This document shows positions 1 to 15,000 of a DNA stretch of 64,000 bases, piece after piece. Each line of letters begins with the position of its first letter. Within the stretch, counting starts at the first letter, position 1. A program made the translations under genes and the position numbers. The notes under the pieces are model-generated. The model saw nothing but the letters and a program-made list of their open reading frames with translations. It ran no database searches and was not told the origin of the DNA. Source of the stretch: JBKCUI01 sp052161605 (GTDB lineage Bacteria > Planctomycetota > Planctomycetia > Pirellulales > Pirellulaceae); assembly GCA_052161605.1 (NCBI GenBank), contig CP197409.1; one strand, written 5' to 3'.

Positions 1-1
1 G

Positions 2-3000
2 CGGTTAGTCGACTTGGTCGAGCGAGTTAGCGGCGAAGAACTCTTGGGTCGACGATTGCCGATCGTGAATACGTCTTTAGGTGAAGTACTCGATACCGTT
101 GATCGCGTCTCCGACCTTGTGGATCGTATCGTGAATGACCCACAATCGACGCTCAAGACGCTCGAACGCGATCTTGAACAGGTGCTGGGATTGGCGGACG
201 AAGAGTTGACACTATCGTTCGATTCGATCCTAGGGGCGATACGAATGGATGTCGATCTCCGTTTGAATCCTGTCCAAGTAAGAAGAGCGCTGGATGTAGA
301 CCTTTCTCGAGCCGGGCTTTCAGGTTTAAGTAGTTTGGTTGACTTTCAAGCTGCTGCGGAGCTAACGGTAGCGGCGGGTGCCGAATTGAATCTGCATATT
401 GGATTGGATCTAGCGGCGCTTCAAAGTGGCTCTTTTGATAGTGCGGTGTTGGTTTACGATTCGACAGGCGTTCAGGCCGATATACTCGTCCAAGGGGACC
501 AAATGCAGTTTACCACTGCGATCGGTCCTCTGGGGGTTGGCGTTGGACCTGGCAGCGTCGTGCTGGATCGAGACGGTTTGGCGTTTGGAAGCACGACCAA
601 CACCGATGCACCTGCGAGCTTTTCGGTGCGATTACCCGACCGTGCGAATGGTATCTATCGCTGGAATCAATTGACACCGGCTCAGTTCACGTCTTCGTTC
701 GAAGGGGTCGTGGGTGTTGATCTGCCCTTGACTTTTCAGTTAGGCGGAGCGACCACCCAGCCGTTGCAGATCCATTGGCCCCAGCTCAACTCAACCAACT
801 TTGCACAAGTCGCAACGATCAATCCATCCGGTGGAAATCAGATCGTATTGCCGGATTTAAACCAAGCGATCGGTAGCTTTACTCTGCTCGATGGAGTGCA
901 TGCCCTGGCAGCGGGTCTCGAAGGGTTGTTCGGGCTCATCGAACGTTATCTGGGTGATGAAGTCTTTGGTATTCCAGTGCCCATGATCGGTCAAGGGCTC
1001 TCCGATGCTGTTGATTTCCTCGAGCGTTTGCGACAGGAACTGGGGAGCAGCATCGACGTACCTGGGATAGGAATTGCGGCGGCAAGACAAGCGATTTTCA
1101 ATGCGTTAGGTCCAGGGAGTTCCATTGGCGGCGGGAATGGAGTCCTGGGAGATCTCAACGGAGATGGTTCGATAACGGTAGAGGATGTGGGATTAGAGCT
1201 GAACGGCGACGAAGAAGTTTTGTATCGACTTAAGATCGCTCAAACATCGATCGTTGCATCCTCTGGGATTGCATTGGATGTCGGGGTACCAGGTCTAGGA
1301 CTGGTGGTCGATGGGAATGCATCGGTGCAGATGGGGTACAGCTTGGACATCGGTTTTGGATTGAGTGCGAGCGACGGTCCGTTTGTGCAGTTTTTTGATG
1401 GAGATGAACTGCAATTGGATTTCACCGCTTCGGTTGCAGACCTTGTCGGTGAAGGACGGCTCGGGCCGTTTGTTGTCTCCGTTGCAACCATCCCACCGTC
1501 GCGATTTACTGAGGAGCAGCGTCGGGCATCGCGATTGGATCCTTTGGATGCCGCTTCGGAGAAAATCAATGCGATCGGTGGTCGCTATGCTATTGATCTC
1601 GGCGATGGGCGTTATTCATTGACGAATCTTGGTTCGATAGGTTCACTCGGCATTCAAACGCAAGCCACATTGGCGGGTAGTTTGCACTTAGAGATTGAAA
1701 CATCTCTCGGCGGGAATGCGATGTTGCCTTCGATATCAACTGGGCTTCACTTGACGTGGGAGAGCGTCAGTGGCGGTTTGGATGTTGTGGCAGCTTCCTT
1801 GGTCCGCCCGTCGATCGAGTTCAGCAATCTGTCACTCGATCTGGGTGGATTTGTCAGCAATGTGATCGCACCAATGCTCGCTCCTGTAAATGACATGCTC
1901 AATCCGGTCCGCCCTATACTCAATGCGCTGACAACACCGATTCCCATCCTCAGCGATCTGGCAGGTCGCTCCCTGACCATGACCGACTTGATGGCTCTCA
2001 CGGGAAGTGGTGGAGAAACCGTGGGTGAGTTTGTCGATGCTGCGTCCGTGATCGTCAACATGTTGAACATTCCGATCGTCGATGGAAGTGTACGATTACC
2101 GTTGGGTAACTTTATAGCGGCTTACAACGGCGATTTGCTGGAGACCACTCCTGCAGGAGGTTCCTTTGGCGGCATGGGGAGTTTTAGTTCCTTTTTAAAC
2201 TCCGTTGAAGATGTTGCCTTGCGAAATTATTTGCAGACCATGCCACGTACTGAGGCAGGAGAAGCCGCTCAGAAATCGCGTTTCGACGTTCCCATTCTGA
2301 CGAATCCCTCCACGGCCATTGGAATCTTGTTAGGGCAAGACGTTCCATTACTCACATTCGACATGCCGCGGCTAGAAGCTGAGTTTCGTTATAGTCAGTA
2401 CATACCGATTTGGCCGATCTTTGGCGTTCGCTTCGGAGGGTCGGTGGGAATCACAGCAGACTTTGCTTTTGGATACGACACGGCCGGTTTTCGCGATTAC
2501 GCTCAATCCCGTCGGGCGAGCGACTTACTCAACGGTTTCTATATCAGCGATACAGAAAATGTGGACGGGACGGGAGAAGACGTTCCCGAAGTGATCTTTG
2601 AGGGGCGTTTGACGGCAGCGGGTGAGCTGAATGTGCTGGTCGCGCAAGCGGGAGTTGAGGGAGGGCTGTTCGCTCGTGTGCTCCTCAATTTGAACGATCC
2701 CGATGGGGATGGCAAAGTGCGCGGTCGGGAGTTGATGGATAACTTAGCGTTGGGTCGGCATCCGCTGCTAGGTCCTTTGTGGGTTTTCGACGCTTCGGGG
2801 CAATTGGGCGTTGGATTTCGAGCGTATGTCAACACACCTATTTGGGATGGAGATATCGATTTGGGCGAGATCATCCTCCTCGACTTCGATATTCCTCGTC
2901 CCGATCCGTTCGCAGGAAATCCGACGTTGGCTCATGTAGATGCGGATGGCACACTCATTGTACACGTGGGACCGAACGCACATCGGCGTGAACAAGGGGA

Positions 3001-6000
3001 TCTATCGGATGGCGATGACAACGTACTGATCAAGCTTTCGGCTGACCAAACGCAGATTGTTGTCGCCGCATTTGGATTGGAACAACCTTTCTCGAACGTC
3101 GCGTCGATCTTTGTCGATGCTGGGAGAGGCAACGACCGTATCGAGATAGCTTCAAACGTTATCGTACCTGCCACAATACGTGGGGGACAAGGGAGTGATA
3201 TCTTGATAGCGGGTGGGGGACCGGCAACGATCTTTGGTGGCCCTGGAAACGACACGATTTACGGTTCCTCATCCGATGACTTGATTTATGGTGAAGCGGG
3301 AGATGATGTCATCTACGGTTTGGATGGGAACGATACGATCTACGGAGGGGATGGGAACGACATTCTTTACGGTGGCAAAGGTGACGATCGGCTCTTTGGC
3401 GAAGCAGGGAATGATACCCTATACGGGAATCAAGGAAACGATTTGCTCGTCGGTGGATTTGGCAGTGACATATTGCATGGCGATCTCGGAGACGATGAAC
3501 TGTGGGGTGACAATCTGGATGGCACAGGTAATGGCGACGACGTGCTATACGGTGGTGGAGGCAATGACATTCTGCGAGGTGGAGCGGGCAACGATCAATT
3601 GTGGGGTGGGCTCGGAAGTGATCAATTGTACGGTGGAGATGGCGATGACATTTTGATCGCAGGAACCGGGATGCAGCCGGGTACATTGGAAAGCCCAGCG
3701 GACTCGAACTCCACCCATCTACTCGACGGTGGAACGGGTAACAATCTCATCTATGGAGACTTCGGAGACGATGTGGTTATCACACGTGGCAATGGCACAA
3801 ACCGCGTTTGGACCTTTGCCGGCAACGATACGATTACCCTGGGAGATGGGGACGACTACATCGATGCAGGACGTGGCGATGACGTTATCAACGCCGGCGG
3901 AGGTAACAACACGATCTATACGGGCTCTGGTTACGATATCGTAACGGCTGGAAATGGTAGAGACTTTGTTGACATGCGCCCCGACGCGATAGGTCCGCTA
4001 TCGGCAGGTGGGATGTTGGGACAGGCAGCTGCGGCATCTCGTGGAAGTCCGATTGCAGGACTGGCCGGATATCAAACTTTAGCTGGGGGGGGAGCTAGCA
4101 GTTCGAATCGGGGGGGAGTTGTCACGATCGCTGGGGGAAACAACATCGTTCATGGTGATGATGGGGATCTGAGGATCTTTACGGGAGCAGGGAACGACTG
4201 GATCGATGCGGGGCATGGAAACAACATCGTTTTCAGTGGCGATGGTAACGACACCATACGTACCGGTGATGGGCATGATCAGATTGATGCAGGGAATGGC
4301 AGTAACGATGTTAGCAGTGGTGCGGGCAACGATACGATTCGCACGGGTTCCGGTAATGATGTTATCGATGCAGGCCCCGGTGATGATTGGATTTCGTCGG
4401 GTGCGGGTAACGATTCTATTCGCGGTGGTTCAGGAAACGATTGGATCGATGCAGGCCCCGGTGATGATGTCTTGTTCGGGGGTGAAGGAGACGATGTTCT
4501 GATTGGTGGTTTCGGATCGGATACGATCTACGGGGGTTCTGGGCGGAACGTTATCTGGGGAGGGCTCGAACTGCATTCTCGAGACGTGCTTCTCGGGAGT
4601 GGTTTGTTACCTCCGGTGGGATACTCCCCGGACTTGGCTTATGCCGGATTTGTACCCCCACTCATTCGACCCGCCATCTTGAACGGTCAATCGTTGGCAG
4701 GTGAGACTGATGATGGTGCGGACAGGATTTTCGGAGGCACGGGTGGAGACTGGATCTTTGGAGGAGGTGGCAACGACACGATCCACGCAGGCGGTGGTGA
4801 CAACTACGTCGATGGTGGGGCTGGTGATGATAGCTTGTTCGGAGGACCTGGCTCCGATGTGATGTTGGGCGGTTCGGGAAATGATGTTTTGCGAGGTGGT
4901 GCTGGCATCGATTTTCTATATGGAGGATTGGGAAACGATCGCCTCTACGGTGATGCAGGTGTGACGGTTTCCGGGGTTCATCATCTTTTCGGACAAATGT
5001 TGTTTGGTGAGGAGGGGGATGATCAGATATTCGCTTTCGCCCCAACGATGAACTCGGCAGTCGAGTCAGCTCTCCTCGGGGACCGACTCGATGGCGGTCC
5101 AGGGCGTGATCAGTTGTTCGGAAATCTGCGGCGTGAAGTATTACTGGGTGGCCCAGGGGATGATCTGCTCGAAGGTGACGGGTTAGCAGGTCCGAATTAC
5201 GCCGCGAACCCAATGCCGTTTACGACGGGAGGTGGCGATTGGCTCTACGGGGACGAGGGTGACGACATATTGCTGGGAGGGGGTGGGGACGATGTTCTGT
5301 TTGGTGGTGCCGGGAGCGATTTGCTAGAAGGACATGCGGGACAAGATCAATTGTATGGAGGGACCGGCATCGACTTTATACGTTTGGATACCGATCCTGC
5401 CTATGCATTTGGTGGTGACACAATCCATGGGCACTTCGGCAATCGAGTCGAAGGAGACGTTGCCGATGACCATGCAACCGACATCCTACTCATTAATGGC
5501 ACCCTCGGGGATGACACCATTCTCATCGGTGAAACCGTACTCGGTTTGCTCGAAGTTCAATACAACCAACGAACCTTGACTTTTCCTTGGAGAGATCGCA
5601 ACGGGATTGCGACGCTGGAGCAGTTTCAGATCAACGGCCTAGCTGGTGACGATATTCTGGGGTTTGTCCAAGGTTCAGGAGCTGTCCGATTGAGTGATCT
5701 CGCTCTGAGAAGCCGTGATTGGGTAGCAGTTATCAACGGCGGTAGCGGCAACGATATTCTATATGGTTCGCCAGGACGGGATCGGCTCAATGGAGGATCG
5801 GGCAGCGATATCCTGTATGGATATGACGGAGATGATCGATTGCTCGGAGATGATGGGGATGGTTCATCGCTGGACCTGGATGTGTTGTATGCAGGAACGG
5901 GCAATGATGACCTATTGGGGGGAGTCGGTCGGAATCATCTGTTCGCTTGGAGTCGCGATCCGTCACAGGGGACTGCGTTCGGAGTGTTCGTCGATCCCAC

Positions 6001-9000
6001 AACCGGTGAAACCTTTGATAGCCCAGGTGCTGGACGGGTTCTCGAAGATACGGGACTGAATCGTATGTTGGGTCGGGACAGCGATGATCTCTTGTTCGCA
6101 GGAACCGGTTTGGACTTTCTCTATGGTGGTGGCGGAAATAACACTCTGCATGGCCCAGATGGGGTGCCTTTAGAATTTGGAATGGGTGTGCCTGCAAGTG
6201 AGCAGTGGCTCGAATACGCTCGCGGAACGGACAAGGTCTGGTACTACGCGGGGACCGACTCCAATGATGTCATCACGGTCGACTATGTGACCGAACCTGG
6301 TCTTTTGGGAGATCATCACCTAATCACTCGACTGACTGAAAACAATGGCCATTTCACTTTTGATGCTCAAGTTCGACTTGATTTCGAAGCGACTGACGCA
6401 GACGGAAATCGCATCTGGGACCCACAGGACATCGTCTATCGAATTGAGGAAGTTGACGATATCGATGATCCCAAGGCTCGGCGTTTGGCTTTTGGACAAT
6501 TGTTGTTGGACTCGCGCTTTCTGCCTCCTGAGGGAGACTTTATGGCCATTATCATCGATGCCAAAGGGGGAGATGATCAGGTCTTTGTCGGACCGACGGT
6601 TCAACGTAGTGTTTGGATCAACGCAGGAGACGGTGATGATCGCGTTGAGATCGCAGGCGGCTCCACCATACTAGCTGACTTGGCCGACGCTGCGCTTCGA
6701 AACGACTTGGCAGGACAGCCCTCGAATCCCTCGCGAGCTTTTGAGCTTATCGGAGATGGAATACAGGGAGTCGTGGACCGAAGCACGGTTTGGCGAGACT
6801 TAACGTTGGATAGCCCACGCGATGTGGATTGGTATCGGTTTGCCTTAAGTTCCGGAGTGCATGCAGAGAGTTTACTATTAGTCGATTCGCTGAGTGCAGG
6901 CGATCAAATCGAGTTGCAACTTTTTAGCCAAAACTTTGACGGAACGATGCAATTGCTTGGAACAGCAACTCCGACGAGTTTGGCACCTTCGTTAGCAATT
7001 CATTCTAGCAAACCGGCGCGTTGGGCTTTAGGGATCGGTAGTCTAGGGCTAATGCCTGAAACAACCTACTGGATACGAGTTCGTAGCTTAGGTGGGATTC
7101 CTACACTCTATGATCTTGCTGTCGATCGCGTCGAATTGTCGATTGGCGGAGCGTCGATTATTCCATTGGGAACACGAAGTGACGTGATTCGTCGTGATGT
7201 CATCGTCGGGGGAGCGGGTCATGATGTGCTTATCGGTGGACCTGGAGAAGACTGGATTATAGGCGGACCTGGGAACGATGTACTGTCGGGCGGTTGGGAT
7301 CGAGGAGCTAGCGATATTCTGATTGGAGAGGAAGGGGATGATCTCTTTCAGATACTGCTCGACGATCTGCCCGTGGACGCTAGTAGCAACACGTTGCTGC
7401 TTACGTTGGCGGATGAAATCGATGGTGGCAGCGGCTACAACCGTATCGTATTTATGGGGGGGGATCGCGATGCTTTCGGGCGTCCCATTCCCGATCATGT
7501 TTCGATGTCCTACAACCGACTCTTGGGAAGCTACGAAATTACGGGGCTAGTCTGGGACAGTGCGAATCAGAGCTTTGTGCAGGCGGGCGAATACTACGCC
7601 ATGCGGTCCGCTCAGTTTTCTACGAGAAATGTCCAATCCATACTGTTCGATCTCGGGGCAGGAGATGACGAATTGCGATTGGATAGTGACTATCAGTTTC
7701 CAAAAGTAGATGGGACGCTGGATAAGCGTAGGAGTTTTGGAATCTCGGCTGGAGATCGACAAGCGGGAGGTGGTTCGCTGCAGTTCGAAATTCGAGGAGG
7801 AGATGGTAACGACCGTATCTTTGGCAGTCCTTATGATGACATGATAGATGGTGGAGCGGGAATCGACTTCTTGGTTGGAATGGGAGGAGATGATCGAGTC
7901 CGAGGAGGTGCCGATGCGGATATTTTAGTCGGTGGTGATCTAGATTCCTCGGGTGTGACTCCGATCGATCGATGGGAGGCCACGGTCAGAACCGGAGCCT
8001 ATATTCGCAATGATATCGCATTGCACGCAGTACCCATTCCTATGGGAAGCGGTGCACTCAGCGGCTTGACTCTACACGATGGAGACCGTGCGGATTGGTA
8101 TTTATTACCTCTTCCAAAATCAGGAGGAGCGGTTTCGGTCAACGACTTTGCCGTGCAATTTGACTCAGTGGATGCCCAGAACTTGTTCGACAATCCGTTA
8201 TGGAATTTCCCACGTTTGTCCGTGGTGCCGGCGCGTCTTGATCCAACCGATGGAACAAGTTACATCCCTACCACTGGCGTGCCTCAAGCGTATCTGATCC
8301 AAGTTCGCAATCCACGTTCGCTAAGCGTTGTTGCGGACAAGAAGATGAGTCATAGCGAGCTTCAAGGGGCAACCGAGTTAACGTTGCGAGTTTCCATCGA
8401 TGGCGGTGTGCCACGATCGCTGGCGATTACCATTGATGGATCGATGACGGGTAGTCAAGTTGCGAGCGCCCTCAACACACGCATTGGGGCGCAGTCACTA
8501 AGTGGGGCCTTGTTCGCTGAGTACGACGCATCTTTGGAACGTCTTGTCTTATCGGCAAGAAATGAACAGTCGTTGAGTGTGACGGGTGACTTTGCGTCAG
8601 GCATACGTTGGATTGGTTTCACCTCGGGGCAAACCAACCAAGAGCCACCGCCGGGTCTTGGTACGTATACATTGAGTACCAGTCGAGCGTTTCCCGATTC
8701 GCCCATGGGTCCGCAACTCGCAACCCGAATCGAGGTTTCTCCTATTGCCCGACCTGATATCGATTTCGTCCCTCCAAGCCCCTTGATGGACATTTCATCG
8801 GGGAATCAATCCGTGGCGGCCGCGATGCGCATTGAAGGCGTGGTAGCATTGGATCGATTGAGTAACGCCGCAGCAATTGGCGATGTGAATGGCGATGGCT
8901 TAGTCGACACGATCCTTTGGGGCAATCAGCAAGCGGCAATTGTACTGAGTGAGTTCGAACCTCAACGCTCGGTCGTCAATATCAATGACATGGCCAGCTT

Positions 9001-12000
9001 CATATTGCCACTTGTCGACGGGTGGCGTCCTATTGCAGGAGGTGCAGATCTGGACGGGGACGGACGTGCTGAGACTGCGTTTTGGCGAATTGCAGATCCT
9101 CAACGCATCGAGGTTGGGTTGCTACCGGGAAGTGCATTGGCGGAACGCGTCGTGAGCACGGATCGATTGATACGACAAGTGGCCGTCTTGCCCCTGACGG
9201 AGGCACTCACGTCAACTGTAACCGCTGATGATGTCGATATTGAGTGGATGCAATGGGACGCGGACGGTATCGCGGATATGTTGATTGTGGCTCGGCAACC
9301 TCGAGTACAACGCGGAACGAATCCTGGATATGGTGGAGTCCTCAGCGGTACTTGGATGCGAGATGTTTTGGATGGATCGAATCCACCAGCCGGCGCGTTT
9401 CAAATGTCGGTTTGGATCAACGGTACAACGCAGACACACAGTATTGTGCAAGGTTCGTTGCCAACACCATCTGAGTGGCAACGCTCCACAGGAGCTGCTG
9501 AAGCCGGCTTTGACCAACAAATACACGCGAGGGTTGGCGACATTGACGGCGACGGAATGGACGAGATCGTTCTCGTTCAACCACAAGGGTGGCGGTTCAC
9601 TAACAGTCGAACCGGTGAATCGATTGCGGTAGCACGCGTTTACACCATCGACACGCAAGGCAATCCGGCAGCTAATGTAACCCTCGGAGCCGGAGTATCT
9701 CGTCCGCGAGTCCAGACGACCGCAACGATTGAATTAAATCAAGCCGGTAACGTTCGGCAAGCGGCATTGAATCAAGATCAGCCGTTGTTGGTTGCGGATT
9801 TTGACTTTGACGGCAGGGCTGATCTGGTGTTGGCTCGTGATTTCGACTTAAAGACGGGCGAATCTGATTCTTTGCTCGTGTTTCGAGGACAACAACTGAC
9901 CGACAGCAAACCGCTGACGGAACTAGACGCGTCAGCAACGTTCGGCGGGATGTTTCGAGAAACCGATAGTTGGATGATTGGGTTGTCCATGGTGGCCGGG
10001 GATTTCGATGGAGATCGACAACTGGATCTCGCAATTGGTGCGATCGGGGACTCCAATCTGCAAGGCAGTTTGAACGTTCTCTATAATCCGTTGACCGCAG
10101 AAGGAGTTTACGATATCAGAACAGAATCCTGGGGAGATTCCCGAGTGGATTGGGTTCGCGTGACGGGACTTCAACCGGGCGATGGTCTGGGACGTTTGCG
10201 TGGCCGCGCGCACGATCTCAACGGAGATGGGATGGCAGATATCCTAGTGGGTGTCCCCGGTTTTGACTCGTCATTTTCAGGAGACAATGCCGGTGCGATC
10301 TTCATCGTTCCAGGCATTGGTCGCCGCGTGCAACTCCCACCACCAGGTTCTATCTTGGAACTCGCGAACGAATCTTTACGGGGGCGAGGGGACGTGTTGG
10401 TCGACCTCGGGAGCCCGTTGGAGTTTTCTGGTGGATCAAATTTCCTATCGAGTCCTCGGTCCGAAAATTGGTTTCGTTTTACTACGGTGGGAGATGGTAG
10501 CCCAGGGGACATACTCCGTTTAAGCCCTTATGCAATCGATGAGCCCTCTGTCCTGTTGGAAGGAATTTCTGGAGACATTGAGTCTGGAACGAGCAACACA
10601 CGACAAGGTCGTTCGCAATTCGAATCAGGGGGAGAACTACAGCGGACTGCCGTTATGGAATTCGATTTGTCCCCTTTGCTTGAAGCTTATGACCGCCCAA
10701 ATCAGATTATGGGGGCATCGTTAACTCTGTCGGCGAGCAGCTCTTCGCAAACGGATATGCCCGCGTTAAGGAATCCCTATGGGCTCACGTCGGTCGCCGC
10801 AGGAACGAGTACCAATCCACGCGTCTTTTTTTCGACACGCGAATCAGAAGAGTCGCTAAATGATCAAGGTGAATATGTTTATACAGAAAAAACTTATCTT
10901 TGGCTTACCGACGGAACATCCGAAGGGACCCGAGTCGTCGCCAATGAATATGGAGTAACCGGTGTCGGAATTGGGCATCGAGCTCTCGTTCAACGCTTTG
11001 TCTGTACGAGTGGAGATTGCTACATTGAACCAGATTTCGGATGGGTAGGAGGGCATTATGAACTCGCGATTCATGACGGCCAGTCTGCGATAAAGATTGG
11101 TGACTTCGGTTCGTTGGATACATTTATCGAGCGCGAGGGAATTGTTTACTTCATCGGCTCGACAACGGAGGAAAACTCAAAACGTACTTTGAATCGCGTC
11201 GTTGTCGACTCAAGCGGCGTGCCGCACTGGAATGTTGCCGCAGAATCCACAGAGGAGTCGATGCCGCATTTTTATTCCATCTATCCGGTCGCATCGGATA
11301 GCGGGGTCTTTTTTAGTTACGCCAAAGACGGAGTCTATCGACTTTGGCATTCCAAGGGGACCCTTGGTTCACAGGAACATCTTCTTGATTTTGACACCAC
11401 CTTAGATTTCTCACAACCGACCTACCGTGCCGTAGCCTTTGATGGTGGAATCGTATTCGCCGCAAGGCGTGGAACGATCAGCGAAGCACTGTGGTATAGC
11501 GATGGCAAAAGAGCTGGGACCAGATTGGTCAAGGATGTTAACCCGAACGATAATCCTAGAATCCATGCATTCGGGGCAATGAACGATCGAGTCTACTTTA
11601 TCGCCGATAGCAACGATCTTTGGGTTACCGACGGAACAACATCAGGCACCAAGAAGGTGCGAACGATTTTTTCGGCACCCGTGACTTCTTCGCGAGTCTC
11701 GCAGGCTGTCGTCGTCGATAATCATTACGTTGTGAGCAAAGTCAATCACAATGTGAGTACGATTGGGAACATCACTCTGTTTAGTGTTGACAAGAACGGA
11801 AACATCGTCCACCAGGCCCAATGGAATGGTGTTGGAACACCCGGTCTTTATAGCTTGGTTGAGTCCAGAGGGGAGGTTCTGGCGAGTCTGATCCTCCGGC
11901 CCGCGGGCGGAACGTTTGCAGACAGCCAATCCCATCTCGTTCGATTCGCTCCTACAACGGGAGATAGCAAAGAGCTTCTAGTAATTCCCGGATTCAACCC

Positions 12001-15000
12001 TGTGTACGAATTTGGTGGGATCACGGGTGGCCCAACGGTGTTTACTGGGCCAAGCACCGATGTAAACGATGACGAATATGGATTACTCTGGCACACCGAT
12101 CACACTCCTGATGGCACCTATCCCATTACGGTTCTCGAAGGTGGAAGCGGTGAAGCAGGAGGTTTACAGAATGTGGAAATGACGATCGAGGTGCGACCCG
12201 CAAAGCGAGACGGGATGATCGATAAATTTGACCTGGAGGGAGAGGTTTTCTTAAGCCGCACGATTTCGGTCACGACCGATTCGCAAGGCCGATTCACGGT
12301 GCCGCTAACAACAAACATCGGTTTGCTTAACGATTTTCGGCGATTATTTGACTTGGGCTATCGGAGCGTCTCGGTATCGATTCGTTCAGGAAGTAGCCAT
12401 ATCTTTTACGATGCACCGAATCCAGGTTTGGGTACAGGTCTGAGAGTGGAGCGATCGCGAGGAGTTGGAGGGACGTTGCTCGATGGTGAGGGGCGATTGA
12501 TCGCGGATAGCTTCTCGGTTCTGGACCTAAGGAATCGTCCTGCGGGTACCTATTATCTCAAGGTATCGCAACCGGAGCATTCGGAGACACCAACGTTTGT
12601 TCCGTTTTCCATTTTCATCGATCCTCCATCACTAGGGGCATCGCATCCACTTACCGACAATGATCTTTTACGTGGGGGAGATGGTGATGATTATCTAGTG
12701 GGCGGGGCAGGACGCGACCGAATGTTCGGAGAGAGTGGCCGGGACATTTTCGTAGGCGATTCCTTTGAACCTGTGGACAGATCGTTTACTGGCACCATCG
12801 GAGGTAACGGACTTGATGCTATTCTCGAACCTCTTCGCGATGGTGCGTCGGAGCATAGAACTTTTGATAGGATCGATTCCCGCATCACGCTAGATCCGAT
12901 TGCCGTACTCAGAATCTCATCAAACGATGCTCCAGTAGCAGGACTACACCAATTTGAAATCAACAGCCTCGAACTAGCTCGGCGAATCGCGGGAGAACTC
13001 GGCATCGAAGTGATCTCGTTCGGAGATGTACACCGATTCTCGCGCGAGGTCCGAGCTAGTGAATTGGCGACGATCATTCGTTTGGATGCATCCAATGCGG
13101 GGATAACGAATCTCGCTGGTTTGGAGCGGTTGATCGGATTGGAGTCGCTCGATTTGTCGGGAAATGAGCTTACTGCTATCGCTTTGTCACGGCTGATCCC
13201 TCAGAACAATGGCGAGCTTGGTGCCGCGAAGCTAAGGAGTTTAAACCTAGATGGCAATCGAATTGGAGCCGTTGGTGGTCTCAGCGGATTGAACGAACTG
13301 CGGGTCTTGAGTCTGGCAAGCCAACGCGTCCCCTTGTCCAATATCACACCATTGGGACAACTTGCATCGCTCGTCTACTTAGATCTATCTGGTAACGAAG
13401 TTAGCAATCCAGCACCTCTCGCTGGTTTAAGTGCTTTGCAAGTACTCGATCTCTCCAATAACGCTCTCGCGAGTCTTGCCTCATTGACGCGAGTGTATGT
13501 ACGCGATGAATCCGTCGCCGTTGTATCCGATCCCGAGCAGATTCAACATAATCAAACGACGACCGCATCTGCCTATGGCGGTTTCTACTATATGATCCAA
13601 CCTCGGTCGGAAAATATGGGTGCAACTACAGGTTCTGTACGTTGGACAGTGAGCGGCTTACCTGCTGGAGAATACGATGTACTGGCAACGTGGTTCGGTG
13701 ATGGGACGCATTCCACGGAGGCGCAGTTCACATTGGGTGGTCAATCCGTACTCGTGAATCAGCAACTCGCTCCCTCGGGTGCACCAATCGATGGTCGCCC
13801 GTTTCAGTACATCGGTAATCTCTCACGGACATCGATAGGAAACGAAAGTGTCTTTCTTACCACAGGAAACGACAGTCGTATTGCCATTGCGGACGCTATT
13901 TTGGTCCGGAGCCGGCACGACCGACTACCTAGTCTTCAACGAATTGCTCTTGAAGGGAATCCTCTCGACGATGCAACGCACCGGATCATAGTCCCAACGT
14001 TGGAAGATCGGGCCATACAAGTCGACTATGATCGCAACCTTGGGCCGATTTGGCATACTACGCTAGGACCGAGAGTTGCCGATGGAGACGGTGTTGTACT
14101 TATTTCGAATCTATCCCAGTATGTAAACGATCCAGATGGTGTAGGTCTACAGTGGAGCGGGGTTGCAAACCACAGCGGAGTAGAATTCGATTGGAATGGA
14201 GATTGGCTAAAATTGACCGCAACGGGACCGATCGATCGCCCTGTAATCGTTTGGCTGACGGCAACCGATGTCAAAGGACGCAGTTCGTCGGCTCCGCTGA
14301 GCATTGCGTTCATGGGTAGCCTTGTCACCGGTCGACTGTTCGAGGACGAGAATACCAACGGCAATTTGGACGCTGGAGAACAGCCGTTGTCAGGTCAAGT
14401 TGTCTATCTCGATATGGATGGTGATGGGCAATATAGCTTGGATGATCCTTTTGCGCTCACCGACAAAGAAGGACAGTACGCGATCTGGACGAGCAAAACG
14501 GGTTCGATTCCGCTGAGAGTGATCGCATCTCAATCTGTTTCGAGAGTATCCCCCGATTTCCGTACAGTACAGATATCCGAGGCCGGCAACGTTTTAGCGG
14601 GCAACGACTTCGGGTTGCAGACGGGAATTCGCATCGATGGTGTTGCCTTCGTGAACGAAGGAGACATCGTAACGCTTGATGCCATTGCGCACGAATCACT
14701 AAGTGGCACGGGAACATGGTCCATTTCTGGAGGTCCATTGTTAGACGTGAGCGATCTCACGGGGCCGACGGTTAAGTTTCGACCTATGCAAGACGGCATA
14801 TACACCGTTCAGTACTCCTACAATACCGGAGCTAATACCTTAGTCGCCTCGTATCAGTTAGCTGTGTTACCCGTCACTCCCTCATTGAACGTGGGGTCAG
14901 CTTTGGCGGGAAGCCAGGCGGTTCCTAAGGGGCGATTTCAATTGTCCCGTCCCATGATTGTAGATCCCGGCGCGGATACTTGGCATGTTACAATCGACTA

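Noticed and set aside
3226..7950. Regular short repeats that could be mistaken for a CRISPR array, and long antisense frames rich in His/Arg or Met
   Set aside because: The periodicity is that of RTX nonapeptides in the giant gene; spacing and sequence vary as codons do. The frames on other strands (for example 3309-3686 and 5787-6197) are shadows of those repeats.
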